From: Streptomyces sp. C10-9-1
Lineage (GTDB): Bacteria > Actinomycetota > Actinomycetes > Streptomycetales > Streptomycetaceae
Reading direction: 5' to 3'
Assembly (NCBI RefSeq): GCF_024497955.1
Contig: NZ_JANHKP010000003.1
Location: 1-64,000 of the forward strand
DNA length: 64,000 bases
Under the pieces are notes generated by a model. The model searched no databases. It saw only the letters and a list, made by a program, of their open reading frames with translations, and had not been told where the DNA came from. This document shows, piece after piece, positions 1-7,850 of this stretch; within the stretch, counting starts at the first letter, position 1, and each line of letters opens with the position of its first letter. A program made the translations under genes and the position numbers.

Positions 1-100
1 GGCGGGACTGCCTCAAAGGGGCCGCTCTCGCGTTTTCCTTTTCAGCGCAGCCGACTTTATCAGAGATTCTGAGTCGGAATTTCCCGCCCCGGCCCGGGCT
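1..100 (-). other. Probable 5' leader of an rRNA operon (continues off left edge)
   Basis: Read on the minus strand, this stretch holds TCTGATAAAGTCGG followed by GAAAAGGAAAACGCGAGAGCGG. It is much more A/T-rich than its surroundings. From memory this resembles the repeated leader elements upstream of 16S rRNA in Streptomyces. A bulged stem (CCGAC, TCAGA, loop, TCTGA, GTCGG) lies at about 50-76. If correct, transcription runs leftward and the 16S gene begins beyond base 1. I could not place a convincing -35/-10 pair, and the identification rests on recollection of leader sequences. Confidence 0.5.
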
Positions 101-157
101 GCCTCCCGCAGCACGTCGTGTGCGGGCGCCCCGTTCGAGCGGAGGTGACAACGTACT

Positions 158-197
158 GGAGCGGGGCGCCCCGATGCAAATCGAGGCGCCCCGCTCC
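158..197 (-). terminator. rnj terminator hairpin
   Basis: Inverted repeat with arms GGAGCGGGGCGCC and GGCGCCCCGCTCC. The inner bases CGAT/ATCG extend the stem around one mismatch to about 18 bp (158-175 with 180-197). It lies just past the rnj stop codon. There is no U-tract, which is usual in Streptomyces. It would also insulate rnj from the presumed rRNA leader to the left. Confidence 0.7.
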
Positions 198-218
198 CGT
201 GTGCGGCCCGACGGACCG

Positions 219-1904
219 TCAGACCTCCACCACCACGGGCAGGATCATCGGGCGTCGGCGGTAGGTGTCGGAGACCCACTTGCCGACCGTGCGGCGGACC
301 AGCTGCTGGAGCTGATGGGGCTCGGCGACGCCGTCGGCTGCCGAACGTCCGATCGCCTCCTCGACCTTGGGAAGCACGGCGGAGAACGCCCCGTCGTCGA
401 TGCCGGAGCCCCGGGCGTGGATGTGCGGCCCTCCCACGACCTTGCCGGTGGTGCTGTCCACCACGACGAAGACCGAGATGATGCCCTCCTCCCCGAGGAT
501 GCGGCGGTCCTTGAGTGCGGGCTCGGTGACGTCACCGACGGAGAGCCCGTCGACGTACACGTAGCCCGCCTGGACCTTGCCGACGATCCGGGCCCTGCCG
601 TCGACCAGGTCGACGACCACGCCGTCCTCGGCGATCACGATGTGGTCCTTGGGGACGCCGGTGAGCGCGCCGAGCTCGGCGTTGGCCCGCAGGTGGCGCC
701 ACTCGCCGTGGACCGGCATCAGGTTCCGCGGCTTGCAGATGTTGTAGAAGTACAGCAGCTCGCCGGCCGAGGCGTGGCCCGAGACGTGGACCTTCGCGTT
801 GCCCTTGTGGACGACGTTCGCGCCCCACCGGGTGAGCCCGTTGATCACGCGGTAGACCGCGTTCTCGTTGCCCGGGATCAGGGACGAGGCCAGGATGACG
901 GTGTCGCCCTGGACGATCCTGATCTGGTGGTCGCGGTTGGCCATCCGGGACAGGGCCGCCATCGGCTCGCCCTGGGAGCCGGTGCAGACCAGCACGACCT
1001 CGTCGTCCGGCAGGTCGTCGAGGGTCTTGACGTCCACGACCAGGCCGGCCGGGACGCGGAGGTAGCCGAGGTCGCGGGCGATGCCCATGTTGCGGACCAT
1101 GGAGCGGCCGACGAAGGCCACCCTGCGCCCGTACTCGTGGGCCGCGTCGAGGATCTGCTGGATGCGGTGCACGTGACTCGCGAAGCTGGCCACGATGATG
1201 CGCTTCTGCGCGTTGGCGAACACCGTGCGCAGCACGTTGGAGATGTCGCGCTCCGGCGGGACGAAGCCCGGCACCTCCGCGTTGGTGGAGTCGGAGAGCA
1301 GCAGGTCGATGCCCTCCTCGCTGAGCCGTGCGAAGGCGTGCAGGTCCGTGAGGCGGCGGTCCAGCGGGAGCTGGTCCATCTTGAAGTCGCCGGTGTGCAC
1401 GGCGAGGCCCGCGGGCGTGCGGATGGCCACGGCCAGGGCGTCCGGGATGGAGTGGTTGACCGCGATGAACTCGCAGTCGAAGGGCCCGATGCGCTCGCGG
1501 TGGCCCTCGGCCACTTCCAGCGTGTACGGGCGGATGCGGTGCTCCTGGAGCTTGGCCTCGATCAGGGCCAGGGTCAGCTTGGAGCCGATCAGCGGGATGT
1601 CCGGCTTCAGCCGGAGCAGGAACGGCACGCCGCCGATGTGGTCCTCGTGGCCGTGGGTGAGGACGATGCCCTCGATGTCGTCGAGGCGGTCCCGCAGGGT
1701 GGTGAAGTCCGGAAGGATCAGGTCGATACCGGGCTGCTCCTCCTCCGGGAAGAGCACGCCGCAGTCGACGATGAGCAGGCGGCCCTCGTACTCGAAGACC
1801 GTCATGTTGCGGCCGATCTCGCCGAGGCCGCCCAGGGGGGTGACGCGCAGGCCGCCCTTGGGCAGCTTCGGGGGCGCGCCGAGTTCGGGATGCGGATGAC
1901 TCAA
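219..1904 (-). CDS. rnj: Ribonuclease J (metallo-beta-lactamase/beta-CASP RNase)
   Basis: 561-residue RNase J, a cytoplasmic Zn-dependent 5'-3' exonuclease and endonuclease acting in mRNA decay and rRNA maturation. The metallo-beta-lactamase core carries HGHEDH at residues 84-89, followed by the beta-CASP domain and the C-terminal domain typical of the family. The start is taken as TTG at 1902-1904 (MSHPHPELG), because GAGGAGAG sits directly upstream and the protein then begins where family members do. An open frame continues to 2006 but adds only a non-conserved extension. The gene is downstream of dapA on the same strand. A 13-bp hairpin begins at the ribosome-binding site (1919-1957) and may control expression. 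Confidence 0.95.
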   Translation of the reverse strand: MSHPHPELGAPPKLPKGGLRVTPLGGLGEIGRNMTVFEYEGRLLIVDCGVLFPEEEQPGIDLILPDFTTLRDRLDDIEGIVLTHGHEDHIGGVPFLLRLKPDIPLIGSKLTLALIEAKLQEHRIRPYTLEVAEGHRERIGPFDCEFIAVNHSIPDALAVAIRTPAGLAVHTGDFKMDQLPLDRRLTDLHAFARLSEEGIDLLLSDSTNAEVPGFVPPERDISNVLRTVFANAQKRIIVASFASHVHRIQQILDAAHEYGRRVAFVGRSMVRNMGIARDLGYLRVPAGLVVDVKTLDDLPDDEVVLVCTGSQGEPMAALSRMANRDHQIRIVQGDTVILASSLIPGNENAVYRVINGLTRWGANVVHKGNAKVHVSGHASAGELLYFYNICKPRNLMPVHGEWRHLRANAELGALTGVPKDHIVIAEDGVVVDLVDGRARIVGKVQAGYVYVDGLSVGDVTEPALKDRRILGEEGIISVFVVVDSTTGKVVGGPHIHARGSGIDDGAFSAVLPKVEEAIGRSAADGVAEPHQLQQLVRRTVGKWVSDTYRRRPMILPVVVEV

Positions 1905-1918
1905 AAGACTCTCCTCAC

Positions 1919-1957
1919 CATGTACGCCACGCACCGCGTGGGCACGTGGCGTACATG
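1919..1957 (-). promoter_or_regulatory. 5'-UTR hairpin abutting the rnj ribosome-binding site
   Basis: Perfect 13-bp inverted repeat: CATGTACGCCACG (1919-1931) and CGTGGCGTACATG (1945-1957), loop 13 nt. It sits 15 bases upstream of the rnj TTG codon and next to its Shine-Dalgarno. In the mRNA it would be a stable stem at the edge of the initiation site, so an autoregulatory role is plausible but unproven. It could alternatively be an operator. Confidence 0.6.
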
Positions 1958-2088
1958 ACATTCGTGCACGTGCTGTCGCCCGGCCTGCCGACCCGGGTGC
2001 AGGCACTCCGCCCTCGGGGCCGCGTCGGCCGGTTCCTTCTCTCTCGTGTGCAGCTCAGCTGCCGTTCTTCAGTTGTGAAGTCCTGGTG

Positions 2089-2988
2089 TCAGATGTGTAC
2101 CCCGCCCGCGGCAAGGTCCAGCCTGAGCTGCTGGGTCTCCTCGGGGGAGAGCTCGACCAGCGGCAGGCGCAGGGGGCCGGCGGGCAGGCCCTGGAGGGAC
2201 AGGGCCGCCTTCGTCGTGATGACGCCCTGGGTGCGGAACATGCCTGTGAAGACGGGGAGCAGCTTCTGGTGGATCTCCGTGGCCTTCTGGACGTCGCCGC
2301 CCCGGTGGGCGTCGACGAGGGCCCTCAGCTCCGGGGTCACCACATGGCCGACGACGGAAACGAAGCCGACGGCGCCGACCGAGAGCAGCGGCAGGTTCAG
2401 CATGTCGTCGCCGGAGTACCAGGCGAGGCCGCTGCGGGCGATGGCCCAGCTGGCCCGCCCGAGGTCGCCCTTGGCGTCCTTGTTGGCGACGATCCGCGGG
2501 TGGCTCGCAAGGCGCACGATCGTCTCGGTGTCGATCGGGACACCGCTGCGCCCGGGGATGTCGTAGAGCATCACGGGAAGTCCGGTGGAGTCCGCGATGG
2601 CCGTGAAGTGCCGGAACAGGCCCTCCTGAGGGGGCTTGTTGTAGTAGGGCGTCACGGCGAGCAGGCCGTGGGCGCCGGCGCGCTCGGCCGCGCGGGCGAG
2701 TTCGACGCTGTGGCGGGTGTCGTTGGTGCCGACGCCGGCGACGACGTGGGCGCGGTCTCCGACCGCCTCCAGCACGGCCCGTACGAGCTGGTCTTTCTCC
2801 GCGTCGCTGGTGGTGGGCGACTCCCCGGTGGTGCCGTTCACGACGAGGCCGTCGTTGCCGGTGTCCACCAGGTGGGCGGCCAGGCGCTGGGCGCCCGCGA
2901 TGTCGAGTGCGCCGTCCGCCGTGAACGGCGTGACCATGGCGGTGAGGACCCGTCCGAAGGGGGTCTGCGGAGTGGAGATCGGAGCCAT
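2089..2988 (-). CDS. dapA: 4-hydroxy-tetrahydrodipicolinate synthase
   Basis: 299-residue TIM-barrel enzyme that condenses pyruvate with aspartate semialdehyde, the first committed step of the lysine/diaminopimelate pathway. The pyruvate-binding GTTGES motif is at residues 52-57, the proton-relay tyrosine in TPYYNKP is Tyr116, and the Schiff-base lysine in NKDAKGD is Lys170. I chose ATG at 2986-2988 (MAPISTPQ) over an in-frame GTG nine bases upstream. A TAGCGT -10-like hexamer lies exactly 7 nt before this ATG, which would give a leaderless transcript, and no Shine-Dalgarno is visible. A second promoter farther up (3111-3140) would give a structured leader. dapB lies about 3 kb away. Confidence 0.95.
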   Translation of the reverse strand: MAPISTPQTPFGRVLTAMVTPFTADGALDIAGAQRLAAHLVDTGNDGLVVNGTTGESPTTSDAEKDQLVRAVLEAVGDRAHVVAGVGTNDTRHSVELARAAERAGAHGLLAVTPYYNKPPQEGLFRHFTAIADSTGLPVMLYDIPGRSGVPIDTETIVRLASHPRIVANKDAKGDLGRASWAIARSGLAWYSGDDMLNLPLLSVGAVGFVSVVGHVVTPELRALVDAHRGGDVQKATEIHQKLLPVFTGMFRTQGVITTKAALSLQGLPAGPLRLPLVELSPEETQQLRLDLAAGGVHI

Positions 2989-2995
2989 GGGTGAC

Positions 2996-3001
2996 ACGCT
3001 A
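2996..3001 (-). promoter_or_regulatory. Candidate leaderless -10 box for dapA
   Basis: TAGCGT on the minus strand, 7 nt from the dapA ATG, the spacing typical of leaderless Streptomyces genes. The -35 region (GGGACA about 19 nt upstream) is a poor match, so confidence is limited. Confidence 0.4.
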
Positions 3002-3060
3002 CTCGCTGCTCAGTGCGCGGTGTCCCCTCGGGGGACGTGACGTACGCCGTGGGATGGGGA

Positions 3061-3100
3061 ACCCGGCACTGCCTGCTCGGGGGTTCAAGCAGTGCCGGGT
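3061..3100 (-). promoter_or_regulatory. Hairpin between thyX and dapA (terminator or dapA leader stem)
   Basis: Perfect 12-bp stem ACCCGGCACTGC (3061-3072) and GCAGTGCCGGGT (3089-3100) with a 16-nt loop. It lies downstream of thyX and just downstream of the promoter at 3111-3140. It could therefore end thyX transcription, or form the first structure of a dapA leader RNA of about 115 nt. Confidence 0.6.
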
Positions 3101-3110
3101 CCGTTTGATC

Positions 3111-3140
3111 AGCCTAGATGAACTTCTCGAAACGCCGCAA
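3111..3140 (-). promoter_or_regulatory. Promoter for dapA
   Basis: Minus-strand -35 TTGCGG (3135-3140), 18-nt spacer, -10 TAGGCT (3111-3116). This is a good match to vegetative (HrdB-type) Streptomyces promoters. The predicted start near 3104 places the 3061-3100 hairpin at the 5' end of the mRNA. Confidence 0.6.
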
Positions 3141-3229
3141 TACGGACACTTCACCTGGGTTACTCGTACATGAGTGCCCCGATCCGTCCCCTTGAGGGTC
3201 CGGCGGGCGCCGGCACCCCGCGGCGCGGG

Positions 3230-3967
3230 TCAGGGGGCGATACGGCCGTTGGCGTTGAAGGCCGCGTAGGTGAGCGGCATCAGCGCCGCCCAGTGCCGCT
3301 CCATCCGCTCGCCGACCATCTCGATCTCCCGCTGCGGGAACGAGGGCACCCGGGCGTCCTCGTGCTGCGTCCGCAGGCCGAGGAAGTGCATGAGCGAGCG
3401 GGCGTTGCAGGTGGCGTACATCGAGGAGTACATGCCGACGGGCAGCACCGAACGCGCCACCTCCCGGGCGACGCCCGCGTCGAGCATCTCCCGGTACGCC
3501 TCGTAGGCGTGCGCGTAGGCGTCCTCCATCGCCCGGCCCGTGAGCTCCTGCTGCGCCTGCGTCCCCTCGACGAAGGTGTACTTGCCCGGGCGGCCCTCCT
3601 GGACCAGCTTGCGCTCCGCGTCCGGGACGTAGAACACCGGCTCCAGCTGCCGGTAGCGGCCGGACTCCTCGTTGTACGACCAGCCCACCCGGTGCCGCAT
3701 GAACTCGCGGAAGACGAAGATCGGGGCACTGATGAAGAAGGTCATCGAGTTGTGCTCGAAGGGGCTGCCGTGGCGGTCGCGCATCAGGTAGTTGATCAGG
3801 CCCTTGGAGCGCTCCGGGTCACGGGAAAGCTCGTCCAGGGACTGCTCGCCCGCGGTCGAGACCCGGGCCGCCCACAGCACGTCCGAGTCGCCGGCCGTGT
3901 GCTTCACCAGCTCGACCGTGACATCGCTGCGATAGGTCGGCTTGACGTCTGCGGGGGTTTCGGGCAC
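3230..3967 (-). CDS. thyX: Flavin-dependent thymidylate synthase ThyX
   Basis: 245-residue homotetrameric FAD enzyme that methylates dUMP to dTMP using methylene-tetrahydrofolate and NADPH. The diagnostic motif is RHRVGWSYNEES. Eight residues separate RHR from the serine, the longer of the two known spacings (RHRX7-8S). The protein has full family length. GTG at 3965-3967 is preceded by GGAAGG. A TAAGGT -10-like box and a 14-bp palindrome lie upstream at 4004-4027, in the divergent space shared with the small membrane-protein gene at 4216. Confidence 0.95.
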   Translation of the reverse strand: MPETPADVKPTYRSDVTVELVKHTAGDSDVLWAARVSTAGEQSLDELSRDPERSKGLINYLMRDRHGSPFEHNSMTFFISAPIFVFREFMRHRVGWSYNEESGRYRQLEPVFYVPDAERKLVQEGRPGKYTFVEGTQAQQELTGRAMEDAYAHAYEAYREMLDAGVAREVARSVLPVGMYSSMYATCNARSLMHFLGLRTQHEDARVPSFPQREIEMVGERMERHWAALMPLTYAAFNANGRIAP

Positions 3968-4003
3968 GGGGAGTCCTTCCGGTGGTCGCGAGGGGCGGCG
4001 CTC

Positions 4004-4027
4004 ACCTTAACGACGAGCGGCCGCTCG
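4004..4027 (-). promoter_or_regulatory. thyX -10 box with adjoining 14-bp palindrome
   Basis: Minus-strand TAAGGT (4004-4009) lies about 40 nt before the thyX GTG. Immediately upstream, overlapping the -35 zone, is the perfect palindrome CGAGCGGCCGCTCG (4014-4027). The position suits a repressor site, but GC-only palindromes arise easily by chance in this genome. Confidence 0.35.
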
Positions 4028-4215
4028 CGTTTCCCCAGGGTGGTCCTCCCCCTCCGGCGGGCCCCCGCGGCGGGCGCAGAACGCCGGGACGAAGGCCGGG
4101 ACGGAAGAATCTCGCCGGAATCGGGCACCGAACGGCTCCCGGATGCGTCTTCAGAGACGACAGCGCCTGCTGCGGCGGTCCCCGCCCGCCGCACCGAACC
4201 GAGGAGATGTGCCCG

Positions 4216-4479
4216 ATGTCCCTGCCCCGCCCCGCCGGTGGTGGCTCCAGCCCGGAAGCCGTACCCTTCGCGTTCGTCGCCGAGGCCGGCGCCTTCCGGA
4301 GCAATGTCGCTCCCCCTCCGCGGCGGCGGGCGAGCGCGGGCGAGCTGCTGGGTCGCGCGATGGTGGGGATGGCCGTCGTCGGGGGCATCGTCGGCGCCCT
4401 GCTGCTCGGGGTTCCCGCCCTGGACACGGAACGGGCGCCGGGGCAGACGCAGAGCTCGGAGGCCGCTCCGGGCCGCTGA
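4216..4479 (+). CDS. Small single-pass membrane protein, unknown function
   Basis: 87-residue protein. A hydrophilic Pro/Arg-rich N-terminal half is followed by one membrane segment (about residues 43-63, LLGRAMVGMAVVGGIVGALL) and a short polar tail. I chose ATG at 4216 because GAGGAG ends 9 bases before it; ATG at 4207 in the same frame is too close to that site. No recognised domain. It is divergent from thyX and codirectional with the next membrane-protein gene. Confidence 0.7.
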   Translation: MSLPRPAGGGSSPEAVPFAFVAEAGAFRSNVAPPPRRRASAGELLGRAMVGMAVVGGIVGALLLGVPALDTERAPGQTQSSEAAPGR

Positions 4480-4578
4480 CGGCGCGCCCGGAGGCCCCGG
4501 GGGTGGTCCCCCACCAGCCGTCTCGATAGCCTCACCGGGCACAGTTCCATCGAGCGTGCTGGTGAGTGAGGATCCGCC

Positions 4579-5127
4579 GTGCCCCTGCCCTTCCTGACGG
4601 CCGACCGTGCATACGACGCGCAAACGGACGACGTCGCGCTGCCCTTCGACGACCACGACCAGTGGCGGCGGCCCTACCGGCCCGGTCCCTGGCGGGTCGG
4701 CACGGCGGCCGTGCTGCTGCTGCTCGCGTCCTTCGTGTTCATCGCCGGGATGATCATCGTCTTCGCGGGTGCCGTCACAGGCGCGTCGGTGTGCATGCTC
4801 CTCGGCCTCGCCCTCGTCGCCGGGGCCCTGCGCCTGCTCCGCGTGGGGACCTGGGTCAGCCGCCACGGCGTCCGCCGGGTCGGCTTCCTCACCACCACGA
4901 CCCTCCCGTGGAACCGCACCACGGCCCTGCGCACCGTGCAGCAGCCGGTGCGCTGGCTGGGGCTGCCGCGGACGGTCCAGGGGCAGGCCCTGACGCTGGT
5001 GCGCCAGGGCGCGGACCCGCTGGTGCTGCTCACCGACCACAACGCGGACTTCCTCGCCCGGCTGGAGGCCTTCGACCGCGCGGCCGACACCGTCGAGGCG
5101 TGGGGCGCGGAGTACCGGGGCGCCTGA
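4579..5127 (+). CDS. Two-TM membrane protein, unknown function
   Basis: 182-residue protein. An acidic N-terminal stretch of about 35 residues is followed by two closely spaced membrane helices (about 40-63 and 67-88). The cytoplasmic C-terminal part is beta-rich (SRHGVRRVGFLTTTTLPW), reminiscent of membrane-anchored PH-like domains. The start is GTG at 4579 with GAGG upstream. No enzyme motif seen. Its end faces the gene at 5207 across a 25-bp perfect hairpin. Confidence 0.75.
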   Translation: MPLPFLTADRAYDAQTDDVALPFDDHDQWRRPYRPGPWRVGTAAVLLLLASFVFIAGMIIVFAGAVTGASVCMLLGLALVAGALRLLRVGTWVSRHGVRRVGFLTTTTLPWNRTTALRTVQQPVRWLGLPRTVQGQALTLVRQGADPLVLLTDHNADFLARLEAFDRAADTVEAWGAEYRGA

Positions 5128-5135
5128 CCGGCCGC

Positions 5136-5188
5136 CTCGTGTGTGCGGGGCCGACCCCTCTGAGAGGGGTCGGCCCCGCACACACGAG
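5136..5188. terminator. Bidirectional terminator, 25-bp perfect stem
   Basis: Arms 5136-5160 and 5164-5188 are perfectly complementary (outer bases CTCGTGTGTGCGGGG), with a TGA loop. It lies between two convergent genes (stops at 5127 and 5207), so it can act in both directions without a U-tract. Confidence 0.85.
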
Positions 5189-5206
5189 CGGCGGCGGGCG
5201 GCCGGT

Positions 5207-5659
5207 TCAGCCGGCTGCCGGACGGCCCCCGTGGAGGGCGATCGCGCGCTGCATCGCCCGGCGGGCCCGCGGGGTGTCCCGGGCGTCGTGGTAGGCCACG
5301 GCGAGCCGGAACCAGCAGCGCCAGTCGTCCGGGGAGTCCTCCGTCTCGGCCTTCCGGCGGGCGAACACCGCGTCGGCGGAGTCCCGGTCGATCCGGCCCC
5401 CCGCGGTGCGCACCAGCTCGTCGACCGGAAGCCCTCCCTCGGCCTCCAGCTCCGCCGCGAGCCGGTTGGCCCGGCGGACGAACTGCGTGTTCTTCCAGAG
5501 GAACCAGACGCCGATCAGCGGGATGACCAGCACGGCCACTCCGAAGGCGACCGTCAGCGGGGTCCCGTGCCGGATGAGCACGACGCCCCGGCCTCCGGCC
5601 AGCACGAAGTAGACGACCAGGACGGCCGCCGTGACGGCGTAGGTGATCTTCGCTCGCAT
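5207..5659 (-). CDS. Membrane-anchored TPR-like protein, unknown function
   Basis: 150 residues from ATG at 5657-5659; a GTG three codons upstream is possible. Two N-terminal membrane helices (about residues 5-23 and 35-55) are followed by a cytoplasmic helical region. That region contains WRCWFRLAVAYHDAR and ARRAMQRAIAL, which resemble a tetratricopeptide unit. It begins a few bases after the dapB stop and is the last gene of the rpsO-pnp-M16-dapB string. Function is not recognised. Confidence 0.75.
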   Translation of the reverse strand: MRAKITYAVTAAVLVVYFVLAGGRGVVLIRHGTPLTVAFGVAVLVIPLIGVWFLWKNTQFVRRANRLAAELEAEGGLPVDELVRTAGGRIDRDSADAVFARRKAETEDSPDDWRCWFRLAVAYHDARDTPRARRAMQRAIALHGGRPAAG

Positions 5660-5671
5660 GGCCGCCACCGG

Positions 5672-6427
<756 letters not shown>

Positions 6428-6436
6428 CTACTTCCT

Positions 6437-6465
6437 CACGGGTTCACGGTTCACGGGTTCACGGC
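6437..6465. repeat. Tandem GGTTCAC repeats between dapB and the M16 peptidase gene
   Basis: Three closely spaced copies of GGTTCACGG (with CACGGG flanks) fill most of the 46-bp intergenic gap. On the transcribed strand they read CCGTGAACC. They overlap the region that must hold the dapB ribosome-binding site. Confidence 0.6.
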
Positions 6466-6470
6466 ACGGG

Positions 6471-7850
6471 TCAGGCGACCGCGTCGTGCAGGCGGTCGGC
6501 CTGCCGGTCCTTCAGCGGGCCGATGACGGCCAGGGACGGACGGCGGCCCAGGACCTCACCGGCCACCGCGCGCACCTCGTCCGGGGTGACGGCGGATATC
6601 CGGGCGAGCATCTCGTCCACGGACATCTGGGAGCCCCAGCAGAGCTCGCTCTTGCCGATGCGGTTCATCAGCGCACCGGTGTCCTCCAGGCCGAGCACGG
6701 TCGAGCCGGACAGCTGGCCGACGGCCCGCGCGATCTCGTCGTCCGACAGGCCCTCGGCGGCCACCCGGTCGAGCTCCTCGCGGCAGATCTTCAGCACGTC
6801 GTGGACCTGGGCGGGACGGCAGCCCGCGTACACGCCGAACAGCCCGGTGTCGGCGAAGCCGGAGGTGTACGAGTAGACGCTGTAGGCGAGGCCCCGCTTC
6901 TCGCGCACCTCCTGGAACAGCCGGGAGGACATGCCGCCGCCCAGGGCCGCGTTCAGCACGCCGAGCGCCCACCGGCGCTCGTCGGTGCGGGCGAGGCCCG
7001 GCATGCCGAGGACCACGTGGGCCTGCTCGGTGCGGCGGCCCAGGTGCTCGATCCGCCCGGCGGTACGCAGCGCGCGGGTGCCGTCCCGGGGCGGGACGGG
7101 GAGGGCGTCGGAGCGGTCCAGGGCACCGGAGCGCTCGAAGGCCCGGCGGACCTGGCGGACCACGGCGGCGTGGTCGACGTTGCCCGCCGCGGCGACGACG
7201 AGGTGGGTCGGGTCGTAGTGCCTGCGGTAGAAGCGGCGGATGCGCTCCGCGGTCAGGGCGTTCACGGTCTCGACCGTCCCGAGGACGGGACGTCCGAGGG
7301 GCGAGTCGCCGAACATGGTCCGGGCGAAGAGGTCGTGGACGCAGTCGCCCGGGTCGTCCTCCGTCATCGCGATCTCTTCGAGGATCACGCCGCGCTCGGC
7401 GTCCACGTCCTCCTGCCGGATCAGCGAACCGGTGAGCATGTCGCACACCACGTCGATCGCGAGCGGGAGGTCGGTGTCGAGCACCCGCGCGTAGTAGCAG
7501 GTGTACTCCTTGGCGGTGAAGGCGTTCATCTCGCCGCCGACCGCGTCGACCGCGGCCGAGATGTCGAGCGCGGAGCGCCTCCCGGTGCCCTTGAACAGCA
7601 GGTGCTCGAGGTAGTGGGTGGCACCGCCGAGGGAGGGGGTCTCGTCGCGGGAGCCGACGTGGGCCCAGATGCCGAAGGTGGCCGAGCGCACCGAGGGCAG
7701 CGTCTCGGTGACCACGCGCAGCCCGCCGGGCAGGGTGGTGCGCCGGACGGTGCCGATGCCGTCCCGGCCCTTGAGCAGGGTTTGGGTACGGGCGACGGCC
7801 CGCGCCTCCGAGGAGGTGCGGGCCGTCGCTCGCGGACTACGGGACGTCAC
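6471..7850 (-). CDS. M16 family zinc metallopeptidase (processing-peptidase-like)
   Basis: 459-residue M16B peptidase, related to mitochondrial processing peptidase beta and Bacillus YmxG/MlpA. The inverted zinc motif HYLEH is at residues 79-83, with the downstream third ligand region in ERGVILEE. No signal peptide, so probably cytosolic; the substrate is unknown. Its GTG start (7848-7850) overlaps the pnp stop as GTGA, so translation is very likely coupled to pnp. An open frame continues upstream inside pnp but is antisense-like in composition and is not used. Confidence 0.92.
   Translation of the reverse strand: MTSRSPRATARTSSEARAVARTQTLLKGRDGIGTVRRTTLPGGLRVVTETLPSVRSATFGIWAHVGSRDETPSLGGATHYLEHLLFKGTGRRSALDISAAVDAVGGEMNAFTAKEYTCYYARVLDTDLPLAIDVVCDMLTGSLIRQEDVDAERGVILEEIAMTEDDPGDCVHDLFARTMFGDSPLGRPVLGTVETVNALTAERIRRFYRRHYDPTHLVVAAAGNVDHAAVVRQVRRAFERSGALDRSDALPVPPRDGTRALRTAGRIEHLGRRTEQAHVVLGMPGLARTDERRWALGVLNAALGGGMSSRLFQEVREKRGLAYSVYSYTSGFADTGLFGVYAGCRPAQVHDVLKICREELDRVAAEGLSDDEIARAVGQLSGSTVLGLEDTGALMNRIGKSELCWGSQMSVDEMLARISAVTPDEVRAVAGEVLGRRPSLAVIGPLKDRQADRLHDAVA

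Noticed and set aside
120..1958. Long open frame antisense to rnj
   Set aside because: High GC produces long antisense frames; the product is repetitive Val/Asp/Leu/Gly with no domain, and rnj on the other strand is unmistakable.
3061..3100. tRNA-like T-loop (GGGGGTTCAAG) near the dapA hairpin
   Set aside because: The flanking bases cannot form a T-stem, and no acceptor, D or anticodon arms are present.
4207..4479. Earlier ATG start for the small membrane protein
   Set aside because: It directly abuts GAGGAG, leaving no spacing; the ATG at 4216 fits better.
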